A stretch of DNA of 64,000 bases. It comes from CAVTND01 sp963735955 (GTDB taxonomy: Bacteria; Pseudomonadota; Gammaproteobacteria; Burkholderiales; Burkholderiaceae_F). The notes beneath the pieces were generated by a model. The model made no database searches and was not told the origin of the DNA. It saw only the letters and a program-made list of their open reading frames with translations. The translations under genes were made by a program, and so were the position numbers. Location: NCBI GenBank assembly GCA_963735955.1, contig CAVTND010000027.1, forward strand, positions 30,793 through 94,792, in the 5' to 3' direction. This document shows positions 29,400 to 38,531 of the stretch, in pieces. Positions within the stretch are counted from its first letter, which is position 1; the number at the start of each line of letters is the position of its first letter.

Positions 29400-30161
29400 G
29401 TGAACTCAATCGAAATCGGTCTGGTCGTGCTGATATGCACATTCGGCGGCGCGCTCTTCGGCATGTTCCTTCGAACCGTCCTCCCAGAGCATCACCTGAA
29501 CGACGCATCAAAAGACCTGGTGAAACTGGTGATGGGCCTGATCGCCACGCTCGCGGCTCTGGTACTTGGATTGCTTGTCGCCTCGTCGAAGAACTCGTTT
29601 GATACGGTGAACGAGGGGTTCAGGGAGTCTGCCGCCAAGATCATTCTTCTGGATCGTGCGCTGGCGCAGTACGGACCAGAGACCAAGGAAGTTCGCGATC
29701 TGCTTAAGGCAGGATTTACGACTCGAGTTGAACAGTTCTTTACAAAGCGGCAGTCCGGGAACTCGACGTTGAATTCCACCCAGGCGACCGCCACGATGGA
29801 GGGCTTTCAGCAGAGGCTTCGCGCACTTTCTCCCCAGAACGACACACAGCGCTCGCTGCAGTCGCGCGCCTTGGAATTGAGTGACGCAGTGACGCAGGCG
29901 CGCTGGCTCGGAATCTCCAACGAGGAGAACACCATTCCGACGCCGTTCATGGTGGTGCTTGTGTTTTGGCTTGCGGTCATGTTTACCAGCTTCGGCCTCT
30001 TTGCCCCCCGCAACGCAATCGCAATCGCTGTGCTGTTCTTGGGCGCGGTATCGCTTTCTGCCGCGATCTTCCTGATCGAGGAACTGAATAACCCACTTGA
30101 AGGATTCATTGCGATCTCAAGGGCTCCGATGGACCGGGCGCTCGGCTTTCTCGGACGCTAG
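29400..30161 (+). CDS. DUF4239-type membrane protein (bestrophin-like)
   Basis: 253 residues starting with GTG at 29400, supported by a GGGAGG ribosome site. Four hydrophobic segments: IGLVVLICTFGGALFGMFL, VKLVMGLIATLAALVLGLLV, FMVVLVFWLAVMFTSFGLFA and AIAVLFLGAVSLSAAIFLIE, with a polar loop of ~110 residues between the second and third. The layout (two helices, soluble alpha loop, two helices, then an SRAPMDRALGFLG tail) matches the DUF4239 family, whose role is unknown; a channel-like function has been suggested only by distant similarity. Intact. Confidence 0.7.
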   Translation: MNSIEIGLVVLICTFGGALFGMFLRTVLPEHHLNDASKDLVKLVMGLIATLAALVLGLLVASSKNSFDTVNEGFRESAAKIILLDRALAQYGPETKEVRDLLKAGFTTRVEQFFTKRQSGNSTLNSTQATATMEGFQQRLRALSPQNDTQRSLQSRALELSDAVTQARWLGISNEENTIPTPFMVVLVFWLAVMFTSFGLFAPRNAIAIAVLFLGAVSLSAAIFLIEELNNPLEGFIAISRAPMDRALGFLGR

Positions 30162-30514
30162 TGGCGATCGCTGTGCGTGGCTGAATTTTCCTTTCCCAGC
30201 GAACTGGGCTTCGCTCGGTCGCGATCTGTCGATGGACCGCTGTCCGCTCTCGGGAGACACGTCGGCTTCCGGCGGACGTCCGTAGTCATGCTTGCATGCA
30301 GGGCGCGCGGGTGACAAACGAATGTGCGGCGAATAGATTCAGCATCCAGTCAGGACAACGCTTCCGCGCCACCTTGTGCGGCTTGCTTTTCCGGGTCGAT
30401 GCCCCCACCTCCCTTACCTCGCGGTCAACGTTACCTGCGTGGTGGTGCAGGCCTCATTGCGCAGGCTTTCGATCGCGCGCAGCCTTACTGCCGGGGCGAC
30501 AACCCAGTTCTGCG
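30162..30514. other. Intergenic stretch without a recognised gene
   Basis: About 350 bases. A short hairpin CCCAG-CGAA-CTGGG (30195-30208) lies 33 bases after the DUF4239 stop but lacks a following T-run. The frame upstream of the rhomboid start stays open for 73 codons but encodes a Cys/Arg-rich sequence without family features, so I treat it as non-coding. Confidence 0.35.
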
Positions 30515-31240
30515 ATGCACTTCGACATTCCCGATCCCCGCTACACCGGCTCCGCGCATTCACATGCCTTGCTAGCACTGGCAGTGCGGCTTTCGATCGG
30601 TTTTGTGCTGCTGCTCTGGCTCATTCATCTGATGAACTGGGGGCTGGGCCTGGATCCCTGGCCATTGGGCTTGCGACCGCGGGAGTGGAGCGGTCTGGTC
30701 GGCGTCGTTACCGCGCCGCTGGTACACAGCGACTTCGCACACCTCTTCGCCAATTCAGTGCCGCTGGCGGCCGTGGGCGCCGCGATGCTCTTTCTATATC
30801 CGCACTCGGCATTGCGAGTGTTGCCAGCCGTGTACCTGGGCCCTGGGCTTCTCGTTTGGCTGTTCGGACGTGGCTCCGTGCACCTTGGCGCTAGCGGACT
30901 CGTCTACGGGCTGGTCAGTTATGTATTCGTGGCCGGACTTCTGCGCCGCGACCGCCGGGCAATCGCCGTTTCGCTGCTGGTGGCGCTCGTGTACGGACCG
31001 CTAGTCTGGGGCGTGCTGCCGATCCAGCCAGGCGTTTCCTGGGAAACTCATCTCTCGGCGGCAGTCATCGGCGTAACGTTTGCACTTGCACTGCGCAAGC
31101 TCGACATTCCACCGCGCAAGCGCTACGTATGGGAAGACGCCCAAGACGCACAAGATGACGGCACGGAGTGGGTATTTGACGACGGCGGCGACGCCTTACC
31201 GCGTGATCAAGCCGCCGGCGTGCGTCCGAATGAGCGCTGA
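30515..31240 (+). CDS. Rhomboid-family intramembrane serine protease
   Basis: 241 residues with six to seven hydrophobic helices. The start MHFDIPDPRYTG just precedes the first helix. The rhomboid catalytic dyad is seen: Ser in HLGASGLVYGLVSYVF (GxSG motif) and His in SWETHLSAAVIGVTFALAL. The HSDFAHLFANSVPLAAVGAA segment is the conserved His/Asn-containing second helix. A short acidic C-terminus (ODD of Asp/Gly) follows KRYVWEDAQD. Substrates unknown. Convergent with YihY. Confidence 0.87.
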   Translation: MHFDIPDPRYTGSAHSHALLALAVRLSIGFVLLLWLIHLMNWGLGLDPWPLGLRPREWSGLVGVVTAPLVHSDFAHLFANSVPLAAVGAAMLFLYPHSALRVLPAVYLGPGLLVWLFGRGSVHLGASGLVYGLVSYVFVAGLLRRDRRAIAVSLLVALVYGPLVWGVLPIQPGVSWETHLSAAVIGVTFALALRKLDIPPRKRYVWEDAQDAQDDGTEWVFDDGGDALPRDQAAGVRPNER

Positions 31241-31275
31241 CTGCGCTTCTCACCTTTGACACGAATCGGGGTTGA

Positions 31276-32531
31276 CTACTTCTCGCTCGCCGAAAGACTT
31301 CGATTCAGCGGCGCGTTGAGCCAGGCGTCGCGATCCAACCAGTCGACCAGCGGAGCGAGCCCGAACGCGTCGTTCTTCAGCAAGGAATTGGATGGATCGA
31401 GCGCGAACCTCTCGAAGGCGGGACGCAAGGCAAGGACGCCAGGGTCACAGGTCAACAACCATTCGGTGCCGCCTTGCCGACCGCGGCGCACCGATGCAAA
31501 GGAGCGCGCATAACCCAGCTCTTCAAGTCCGCCCAGTAACCGGTCGATTTCGATTGGATCCGAACGCAGGCGCCGCGCCAGGGCAAGGCCGGCGACACCC
31601 TTTTCCTGTGCGCGATGCGCCTCGAGCAGCATTTTCAGCAGTGCTACCGCGGTGACGAAGGGGTCGCCGGCCCGAACCTCGTCCGAAAATCGGGTCGCTC
31701 GCAGACCAGACAGCGTCGCGGCAATCGCAGCACCGAACAGCAGCACGTACCACGACAGGAACATCCAGATCAGGAAGATAGGCAGCGCCGCAAAGGCGCC
31801 GTAGATCGAACTGACTGAACCGCGCGAAACAAACAGGCCAAACCCGACTTTCAGGAACTCCGCGACGATCGCGGCGATGAATCCGCCAATCAAGGCATCG
31901 CGCCAGGCCACCGCTCGATTGGGCACAAACACGTAGAGCGCCGAATACGCAAAGCCGCTGATCAAGACCGGCGCGTAATCGAGCAGGTTGAGCAGCAGCC
32001 CCGGCATTTCCTTGATGGCCTCGCTCGATAGCGACCACAGGTAGGAGCTCGCCGTCAGGCTGGCTCCGACCAGGATCGGCCCCAGCGTGATGATCGCCCA
32101 GTAGATCAGCACACGCTGCATCAAGGGCCGCTGTTCCCGGATGCGCCAGATGTCATTCAGAGCGCGATCGAAAGTCATGATCATCGACAGCGCGGTGAAG
32201 CCAAGAAAGATCAGGCCGAAGGCCGTCAGGCGCGTGGCCTTCAGCGAAACTCGTTGACGTAGCGCAGGACCGTGTCGGAGATCTGTCCCGGCAACGACTT
32301 CAGTACATAGGCTTCGAGCGCACCGCGAAATTCCGAGAACAGCGGGAAGGCGGCGAACAGTGCCAGCGCAACCGCAACCAGCGGCACGATCGACAGCAGG
32401 GTGGTGAAGGTGAGGCTGCCTGCCACCTGCGGCAGCCTGACTTCGGTCCCGCGTCGATAGGCGAACAGCGTGACTTCGCGGGCCGTGCGCAGGAGCCAAT
32501 GGCGATCGAGCAGTTGGGTCGGCGTGGACAT
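31276..32531 (-). CDS. yihY: YihY/UPF0761 membrane protein with winged-helix tail (one frameshift)
   Basis: Inner-membrane protein once mis-named ribonuclease BN. The start MSTPTQLLDRHWLLRTAREV is followed by AGSLTFTTLLSIVPLVAVAL. One indel near 32245, after TVLRYVNEF, moves reading to LKATRLTAFGLIFLGFTALS and the remaining helices (RVLIYWAIITLGPILVGASL, YGAFAALPIFLIWMFLSWYV). After the membrane domain (~residue 285) a 130-residue soluble tail contains VTAVALLKMLLEAHRAQEKG and DPIEIDRLLGGLEELGYARS, which looks like a winged-helix DNA-binding-type domain. Total ~418 residues. Function unknown in general. Confidence 0.85.
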
Positions 32532-32636
32532 GAAGGAAGGAGGACGTGTGACGGGCGACGCTGCGCAGTGCGGATGACGGGGTGCCTATGATAGCTGCCG
32601 GGCACCTCCGCATCGCCGCTCCCGCCCAGTCTCACC

Positions 32637-33240
32637 TTGGACATTCTGGTTCTTTATTACTCGCGCAATGGAGCCACCCGGCGCATGGCCGACGCCATTG
32701 CGCGCGGCATCGACAGCGTCGATGGTGCACAGGCACGCTTGCGCACCGTGCCGCCGGTTGCGCCGATGACGGAGCGATGCGCGCCGCTGGTTCCGACCGA
32801 CAGGCGCTCCCTATGCGGAGCTGCAGCGATCTCGAGGAATGCGCCGGACTCGCGCTCGGTTCGCCGACCCGCTTCGGCACGATCGCGGCACCGCTGAAGC
32901 ACTTTCTCGATTCGACTTCCGGTCTGTGGCTCAGCTGGCACGCTGGCCGGCAAGCCCGCCGCTGTTTTCACTTCGACCAGCACCTTGCACGGCGGTCAGG
33001 AATCCACGCTGCTGTCGATGATGTTGCCGTTGCTTCATCACGGCATGCTGATCGTCGGCTTGCCCTACACCGAGCCGGAACTGACCAGCACCACCAGTGG
33101 CGGTACGCCCTACGGCGCCAGCCATGTCGCCCGCTCGGTGGCCCCGAGTGGCGTTGACCGCCGAGGAACAACGGCTGGCGCACGTCCTCGGCGCGCGGCT
33201 GGCTCAGGCGGCACTGCGGCAGGCGCGTCGATCACAATGA
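32637..33240 (+). CDS. wrbA: WrbA-type NAD(P)H:quinone oxidoreductase (frameshifted)
   Basis: Flavodoxin-fold quinone reductase. The TTG start at 32637 begins L/M-DILVLYYSRNGATRRMADAI, the FMN phosphate loop. The frame breaks near 32790, resumes DLEECAGLALGSPTRFGTIA, PLKHFLDSTSGLWLSW, breaks near 32950 to STLHGGQESTLLSMMLPLLH and LPYTEPELTSTTSGGTPYGA, and once more near 33140 to LTAEEQRLAHVLGARLAQAA, ending at 33240. ~200 residues as expected. The stop overlaps the DUF2069 start (ATGA). Confidence 0.88.
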
Positions 33241-33636
33241 ACTTTGCCCTCCAACGGTCAATCAGCACCAGCGCACCGCGTGGCGCGTGGCCATGCTCGC
33301 GTGGTTCGCTCTGATCGTGCTCGGTCTTGCGTGGGAACTCTGGATCTCGCCGCTGCGCAGCGGCGGATCCTGGCTCGCCCTCAAGGTGGTCCCGCTGGTC
33401 TTGCTGGCAGCACCCTTGCTGCGCGCAAGCACCTATGCGCTGCAAGTCGCGCTCATGCTGGTGCTGATCTATGTCTTCGAGGGCGCAGCGCGCCTGCTCG
33501 AACCTGCTCCGGCTCGTTGGCTGGCAGCAACGGAGTTCTTGCTGGCACTGGTGTTCTTCGTCGCGCGATCGTTTATCTGCGGCCACTCAAGCGCGCGGCG
33601 ATGGCGCGACGCGCGGCAACGGGACGGCAACAATGA
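33237..33636 (+). CDS. DUF2069 membrane protein (frameshifted)
   Basis: Small four-helix inner-membrane protein of unknown function. The start MNFALQRSI overlaps the wrbA stop. One indel near 33280 leads to VAMLAWFALIVLGLAWELWI, then LALKVVPLVLLAAPLLRAST and YALQVALMLVLIYVFEGAAR; another near 33565 restores IVYLRPLKRAAMARRAATG and the stop that overlaps the next gene. ~132 residues. Its place after wrbA is the usual betaproteobacterial context. Confidence 0.8.
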
Positions 33637-35059
33637 GCCTGCTGGACTTGATCGGCGCGGTCATCGGTCCGGCCAATGTGCTGACTCGTGACGAGGACAC
33701 CGCACCCTATCTGACGGACTGGCGCCAACGCTTCACGGGCCGCGCGCTCGCCGTCGTACGGCCGGGACTGACCGAGCAGATCGCCAGCGTTGTTCGCCTT
33801 TGCGCTGCTGGCACAGACCGCGATCGTGCCGCAGGGCGGCAATACCGGCATGGTCGGCGGTGCCACGCCGGACACGTCGGGCCGCGCGATCGTGCTGTCG
33901 CTTGCGCGCATGAACCGGATCCGGACGGTCGATCCCTTGAACAACACGATGATGGTCGAGGCCGGCTGCATCCTGCAGGCGGTACAGGAGGCGGCACGCG
34001 CGGTCGATCGGCTCTTCCCGCTGTCGCTCGCCGTCGGAGGGCAGCGCGACGATCGGCGGCAACCTGAGCACCAATGCAGGCGGCACGCAGGTCCTGCGCT
34101 ACGGCAATGCGCGCGAACTCGCGCTCGGGACTCGAAGTGGTGCTGGCCAATGGCGAAGTGTGGGAAGGTCTGCGCGGACTGCGCAAGGACAACACCGGCT
34201 ACGACCTGCGCGATCTTTTCATCGGCGCCGAAGGCACGCTCGGCATCATCACGGCCGCCTGCATGAAGGTCTTTTCCACTGCCGCGTGCGCAGGGGACCG
34301 CCGCTGCTGGCGGTGGCTCGGTGGCAGCGACGCGCTGGCGCTGCTCGAGCTGGCGCAGTCGCTGTGCCGGACCGACCCTCGACTGCGTTCGAATTCTTCA
34401 GCGACCTGTGCCTGCACTGGTGGAGAAGCACTTTCCCGACCATGCGTTCGCCGTTTTCGACACGTCACGCAGCTACGTGCTGGTCGAGCTCAGCGACCAC
34501 GAGGATGACGCCCATGCGGCCGGCGCTGCTCGAGCGCTGGTCGCAGAAAGCGTTCGAAGCCAATCATGCCGCCGACGTCGTGATCGCGCAATCGGTCGCG
34601 CAGAGCCGGTGCTCTGTGGAGCTGCGCGAGTCGATCTCGGAAGCGCAGGCGCGCGAGGGCAACAACATCAAGCACGATATCTCGGTGCCGATCTCGGCCA
34701 TCGCCCGCTTCGTGACCGAGACCGACGCGCTTGCTCGCCGGCGCTTCCCGGCGTGCGCATGGTGACCTTCGGTCATCTGGGTGACGGCAATCTGCACTAC
34801 AACGTCAGCCCACCGATCGGCATGGACGAAGCCGCTTTTCTGGCCCTGCAGCCTGCGCTCTATGCCTGCGTGCACGATCAGGTGGCGCGTTACCACGGCT
34901 CGATCTCGGCCGAGCACGGCATCGGCCAGCTCAAGCGCGAGGAGACTCGCGCGCTACAAGTCAGCCGTCGAATTGCGGCTGATGCGGGACTTGAAGCGCA
35001 CGCTCGACCCGCAGGGACTGATGAATCCGGGTAAGGTCCTGGCCTGGGTCCCTTCTTGA
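33633..35059 (+). CDS. FAD-linked 2-hydroxyacid dehydrogenase, GlcD/D2HGDH-like (heavily frameshifted)
   Basis: FAD enzyme of the PCMH/VAO fold that oxidises a D-2-hydroxyacid. The start MSLLDLIGAVIGPANVLTRD overlaps DUF2069. FAD-binding parts: IVPQGGNTGMVGGATPD, then IGGNLSTNAGGTQVLRYGNA and DNTGYDLRDLFIGAEGTLGI. C-terminal parts: QAREGNNIKHDISVPISAIA, MVTFGHLGDGNLHYNV (metal/substrate loop), SAEHGIGQLKREET and LKRTLDPQGLMNPGKVL. These need at least six frame changes. 1427 bases corresponds to ~475 residues, as in the family. The substrate (lactate, glycolate, 2-hydroxyglutarate) cannot be decided. Confidence 0.87.
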
Positions 35060-35157
35060 GTCCCACCTTTTTGGGACCGGAGACGGCCGTTTCTTCGAGG
35101 ATTAAGCCGGCCGGTTGCAGGCTACCATTCGTGCTACATGAACAAGGAGACGGCTGG

Positions 35158-36234
35158 ATGAACCCGATTCGATTGATACTCGCGATTCCCGCGGCGACGA
35201 TGCTGGCCTTTGGTGCACCGGCAGCGGCGCAGCAGACGTCCGAGATCGTGGTGTATGGGCCGCAGCCGCGGCCGGTCCCGGTGCCAGGCGTCAAACCGCT
35301 GAGCTTGCCGTCGTTTGATGCATTGAAGGGTGACGGCGTCTATTACTTTCACGGCACGCGCGTTTCGAATATCCGGGCTGCGGCCGCACCGGGCGAGGGC
35401 AACCGCTTTCCGCTGACGGAGACGACCGCCGACTCAAATCAAACCACGTTCAATGGTCACATCGATGTCGCCAATGCAGTGTTGAACGGCGAGCGGCGAG
35501 CGCTTGGCCGTCCGAATTTTGCGATTCCCGCGCCCGATGGTTCGGTCTACCTGATTTACTCGGGCCAGGCGCCGCTCCGCATGGCGGTCACCCTGCAGGC
35601 CTTCGATGTATCGGACTTGCCGATCGCGCAATTCCTGCGCACTCCGGAAAACTACGCCATCCAGGAAGCTGCTCGCGCGGGCAACGCCCGTTTTCCGGCC
35701 GGCTCGGTGGCCTACCTCGGCGTTACGCGTTTCATCGACGATGTATTGATGCTCCCGCGCAGGGAGTCCTTCACGGGCGCGAGTGACACGACGCAGTTTG
35801 TCGGCAACTTCTCCAAGACGATTCCTTACTGTCTGGCCTACGAGGACCGCAAGGGCGCCAAGCCCTACGCGATGCTGTTCAAGACCTCGGGCGCCAAGAA
35901 GGGTTCTGTGACGCTCTACCCGGCCAAGACCGGGACCCTGTTCTGCGATCGCGACGGTCCGCAGGCGATCGGAGAAGGTGAGTGGGAAGAGCGCACGATC
36001 GCCGGCACGCGCGCGGTCGTGGTCTCGTTCTCCGCGCAGGTTGATCCCCTTGACACCGGCGTTTCCAACGTCGAGCGTGAATCTGCGCGCATTGCTTTCA
36101 TCGAGCCGACCAAGGGTACGCCGGGAGTGCGTCCGGGCAAGCTGTATCAGGCCGGCGCACGCGTCAACGACTTCCAGTACCGCTTCAACAAGACCGCGGC
36201 TGACGCCGTTCGACAGGCCATTGGGAGCATGTAG
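35158..36234 (+). CDS. Exported protein of unknown function
   Basis: 358 residues. The start ATG at 35158 has AAGGAG nine bases upstream and begins a signal peptide MNPIRLILAIPAATMLAFGA with cleavage near APAAAQQ. An in-frame extension to 35056 is possible but would bury the signal. The mature part is soluble: VPVPGVKPLSLPSFDALKGD, VYLIYSGQAPLRMAVTLQAF, TIPYCLAYEDRKGAKPYAML and GTLFCDRDGPQAIGEGEWEE; two Cys could form a disulfide. I do not recognise the family. It stands between the FAD oxidase and the DUF4124 pair. Confidence 0.7.
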   Translation: MNPIRLILAIPAATMLAFGAPAAAQQTSEIVVYGPQPRPVPVPGVKPLSLPSFDALKGDGVYYFHGTRVSNIRAAAAPGEGNRFPLTETTADSNQTTFNGHIDVANAVLNGERRALGRPNFAIPAPDGSVYLIYSGQAPLRMAVTLQAFDVSDLPIAQFLRTPENYAIQEAARAGNARFPAGSVAYLGVTRFIDDVLMLPRRESFTGASDTTQFVGNFSKTIPYCLAYEDRKGAKPYAMLFKTSGAKKGSVTLYPAKTGTLFCDRDGPQAIGEGEWEERTIAGTRAVVVSFSAQVDPLDTGVSNVERESARIAFIEPTKGTPGVRPGKLYQAGARVNDFQYRFNKTAADAVRQAIGSM

Positions 36235-36336
36235 ACGAATGGGCGGCCAGATTAGCGGCTGCCCTGTCATCTTCTCCGATTGATCGCCGCCGGGCGAGGA
36301 TCCCCCGGCAGATGCGCCCTTCGCTATATTGGTCGC

Positions 36337-36816
36337 ATGCCGCGACAATCTGAACGCCCGCTGTCTGCTCTTCCAGGTACTGCGGTGTTCGTGCTCGTAT
36401 CGCTGGTGCTGGGGTCGGCCACGTCGCAAACCATCCAGCGCTGCGAAGGAACGGGCGGCGCGATCACCTATTCCAACGAAGCCTGCCCGCCTGGCACGCG
36501 GCCCGTGCGTGCGGTGCAGCCCGCGCCTGCGCCGACGCCGCAGGAGAGTCAGTCAGCCCGAACCCAGGTCGAAAAGGACCTTGCCACCTCGCAGCAAATG
36601 GAGCAGCAGCGCGCCCAACAGCAAGCCCAGCTTGCCGCGCAGCAAGCCGAGCAACGCGCAGTTAACTGCGCCTACCTGCGGGCCGAACTGGATTCGGTGC
36701 GCCGCATGCGCAACATGCTGACGAACCGGCCGTATTACTCACTGGACGATCTAGCTCAGATGGACAAGCACGCGGCCCAGTTGAGCGCCGAATACACACG
36801 CGTCTGCAGCCTATGA
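36337..36816 (+). CDS. DUF4124-domain exported protein, first of a tandem pair
   Basis: 159 residues: signal peptide (GTAVFVLVSLVLGSATSQ), then the DUF4124 core IQRCEGTGGAITYSNEACPP with its two Cys, a Pro-rich spacer and a long Gln/Ala coiled coil (EQQRAQQQAQLAAQQAEQRA) followed by NCAYLRAELDSVRRM. DUF4124 modules are small periplasmic domains of unknown role, common in beta/gammaproteobacteria. A paralogue follows after 13 bases. Confidence 0.8.
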   Translation: MPRQSERPLSALPGTAVFVLVSLVLGSATSQTIQRCEGTGGAITYSNEACPPGTRPVRAVQPAPAPTPQESQSARTQVEKDLATSQQMEQQRAQQQAQLAAQQAEQRAVNCAYLRAELDSVRRMRNMLTNRPYYSLDDLAQMDKHAAQLSAEYTRVCSL

Positions 36817-36829
36817 AGGCAGGCTCGCA

Positions 36830-37327
36830 ATGAAGTCAGGCGCGTTGTGGGTCAGAGTCTGGTGTGCTGGCATTTTGGCTGCGGTTCACGTCAGCGCCGC
36901 CGCCGAAACGGTGCATCGCTGTGAAGGTCCGGACGGCAAGGTCACCTATTCAAATACGCAGTGCCCGGCCGGAACCTCGCCAACGCGCAAGGTCGACACC
37001 GCGCCGCCGGTCAGCGTCGACGATCAGAAAGCAGCGAAGGAGCGCGCACAGAAGGACGCGCAGGCCGCCAAGCAGATCGACAAGAAGGACGAGAAGCAGC
37101 GCCTGGATGACAAAGCAAAGGCCGACAAGGACGCTGCCGACCGCAAGAAGGCCGAGACCCGAAGCCGCGAGAGTTGCGACAAAGCGCTCCAGGAACTTGA
37201 TCGTGCACGCGACCGGCGCGCCGACCTGGCCGCGCGTTCCCGAACCATCGATCAGGAGCAGAAGGCCGAGGCCGAGGTCAAGCGCCGGGAAACTGATGCC
37301 AAGCGCGAGTGCACGCTGTTCAAGTGA
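36830..37327 (+). CDS. DUF4124-domain exported protein, second of a tandem pair
   Basis: 165 residues: signal peptide (VWCAGILAAVHVSAAAE), DUF4124 core VHRCEGPDGKVTYSNTQCPA, then a strongly charged Lys/Asp/Ala coiled coil (KEKQRLDDKAKADKDAADRK-like) and a C-terminal Cys. The core resembles the first copy while the coils differ (Gln-rich versus Lys/Asp-rich), suggesting duplication and divergence. Its 3' end converges on, and probably overlaps by a few bases, the dusA gene. Confidence 0.8.
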   Translation: MKSGALWVRVWCAGILAAVHVSAAAETVHRCEGPDGKVTYSNTQCPAGTSPTRKVDTAPPVSVDDQKAAKERAQKDAQAAKQIDKKDEKQRLDDKAKADKDAADRKKAETRSRESCDKALQELDRARDRRADLAARSRTIDQEQKAEAEVKRRETDAKRECTLFK

Positions 37328-38346
37328 GGACATCGGCTGGCTCGACCAGTTCGAGCGCGCGCAGCCAGCAACGCCACTCCATCGCCAGCCAAGGCCTCGG
37401 CGTCGCTCAGCAGCCTCCTCCACTGGCGTGCACCCCGCACTGACTGGTAGAGGCCGAGCATGTGGCGCACGACATGGCGCGGTGCAGTTCCCCGCTCAGC
37501 TTCGCGCACCAGGTACTGACTCATGGATGCAACGATCTCCGGTCGCGAACGCATTTCGCCGGCGCCGAACAGTCGCTGATCCACTGCGGCCAGCAAGTAG
37601 GGCTCCTGGTAGGCAGCGCGACCGAGCATGACACCGTCGACCGCATCCAGATGAAGCGCGGCCTCATCGAGAGAATGCAGACCGCCGTTCAGCACCACGA
37701 CCGCCTTCGGGAAATCGCGTTTCAGCCGGTACACGACATCGTGCCGCAACGGTGGTACCTCGCGGTTTTCCCTCGGACTCAGACCCTTGAGCCAGGCATT
37801 GCGCGCATGCACGATGAACGCTTCGCACCCAGCTTCCGATAGCACGCCGACAAAGTCCCGCACGAAGCCGTAGTCCTCGCCACGGTCGATGCCGATCCGG
37901 TGCTTGACCGTGACCGGTATCGACACCGCATCACGCATGGCGCGGACGCAATCGGCGACCAGTTGCGGCTCGGCCATCAGGCAGGCGCCGAACGCGCCAC
38001 GCTGCACTCGCTCGGACGGGCAGCCGCAGTTCAGGTTGATTTCGTCATATCCGTATTGCTGGCCGAGGCGCGCGACGCGGGCGAGTTCGTCAGGCTCCGA
38101 CCCGCCGATCTGTAGTGCGACCGGATGCTCGGCCGGATCAAAGCGCAGGTGGCGCTCGGCACCGCCGTGCAGCAAGGCGCCTGTCGTCAGCATTTCGGTG
38201 TAGAGCCGCGCGTGCTTCGACAACTGCCTGTGAAAGTAGCGGCAGTGGCGGTCCGTCAGGTCGAGCATCGGCGCGACGCAGAAGCGCCAGACGGATCGGC
38301 GATCGGTCGGTGGTGGCAAAACGGCGGACGTGGCGATCGGGTGCAC
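37320..38346 (-). CDS. dusA: tRNA-dihydrouridine(20/20a) synthase DusA
   Basis: FMN enzyme reducing uridine 20 in the tRNA D-loop. FCVAPMLDLTDRHCRYFHRQ, LYTEMLTTGALLHG, the DusA hallmark LNCGCPSERVQRGAFGACLM with the catalytic Cys, and PVTVKHRIGID are all present. The frame as written runs on to 37252. An indel in a GCGCGCGC stretch near 37345 would instead give A-L-E-L-V-E-P-A-D-V-L-T and a TGA at 37320-37322, matching the family length of ~335-340, so I place the end there. It converges with the DUF4124 gene. Confidence 0.93.
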
Positions 38347-38531
38347 GCGCCATTATCGACGGCGGGCGCCCCATGTGATCAATTCCTGAGACGCGCCGAC
38401 GGCAAGTGCCAAGGAATTGGCCCGTGATCGTGAACGATTGCTGTAGTCTCGGATTGCGAGGACGACCCGCGCACGCCGCAGCGATCTCGCACCGGCAATT
38501 CAAACAGGTCAATTCAACGAGGGGAGGCTCC

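Noticed and set aside
30296..30514. 73-codon N-terminal extension of the rhomboid protein
   Set aside because: Cys/Arg-rich, no signal or helix, and the Met at 30515 fits the first rhomboid helix.
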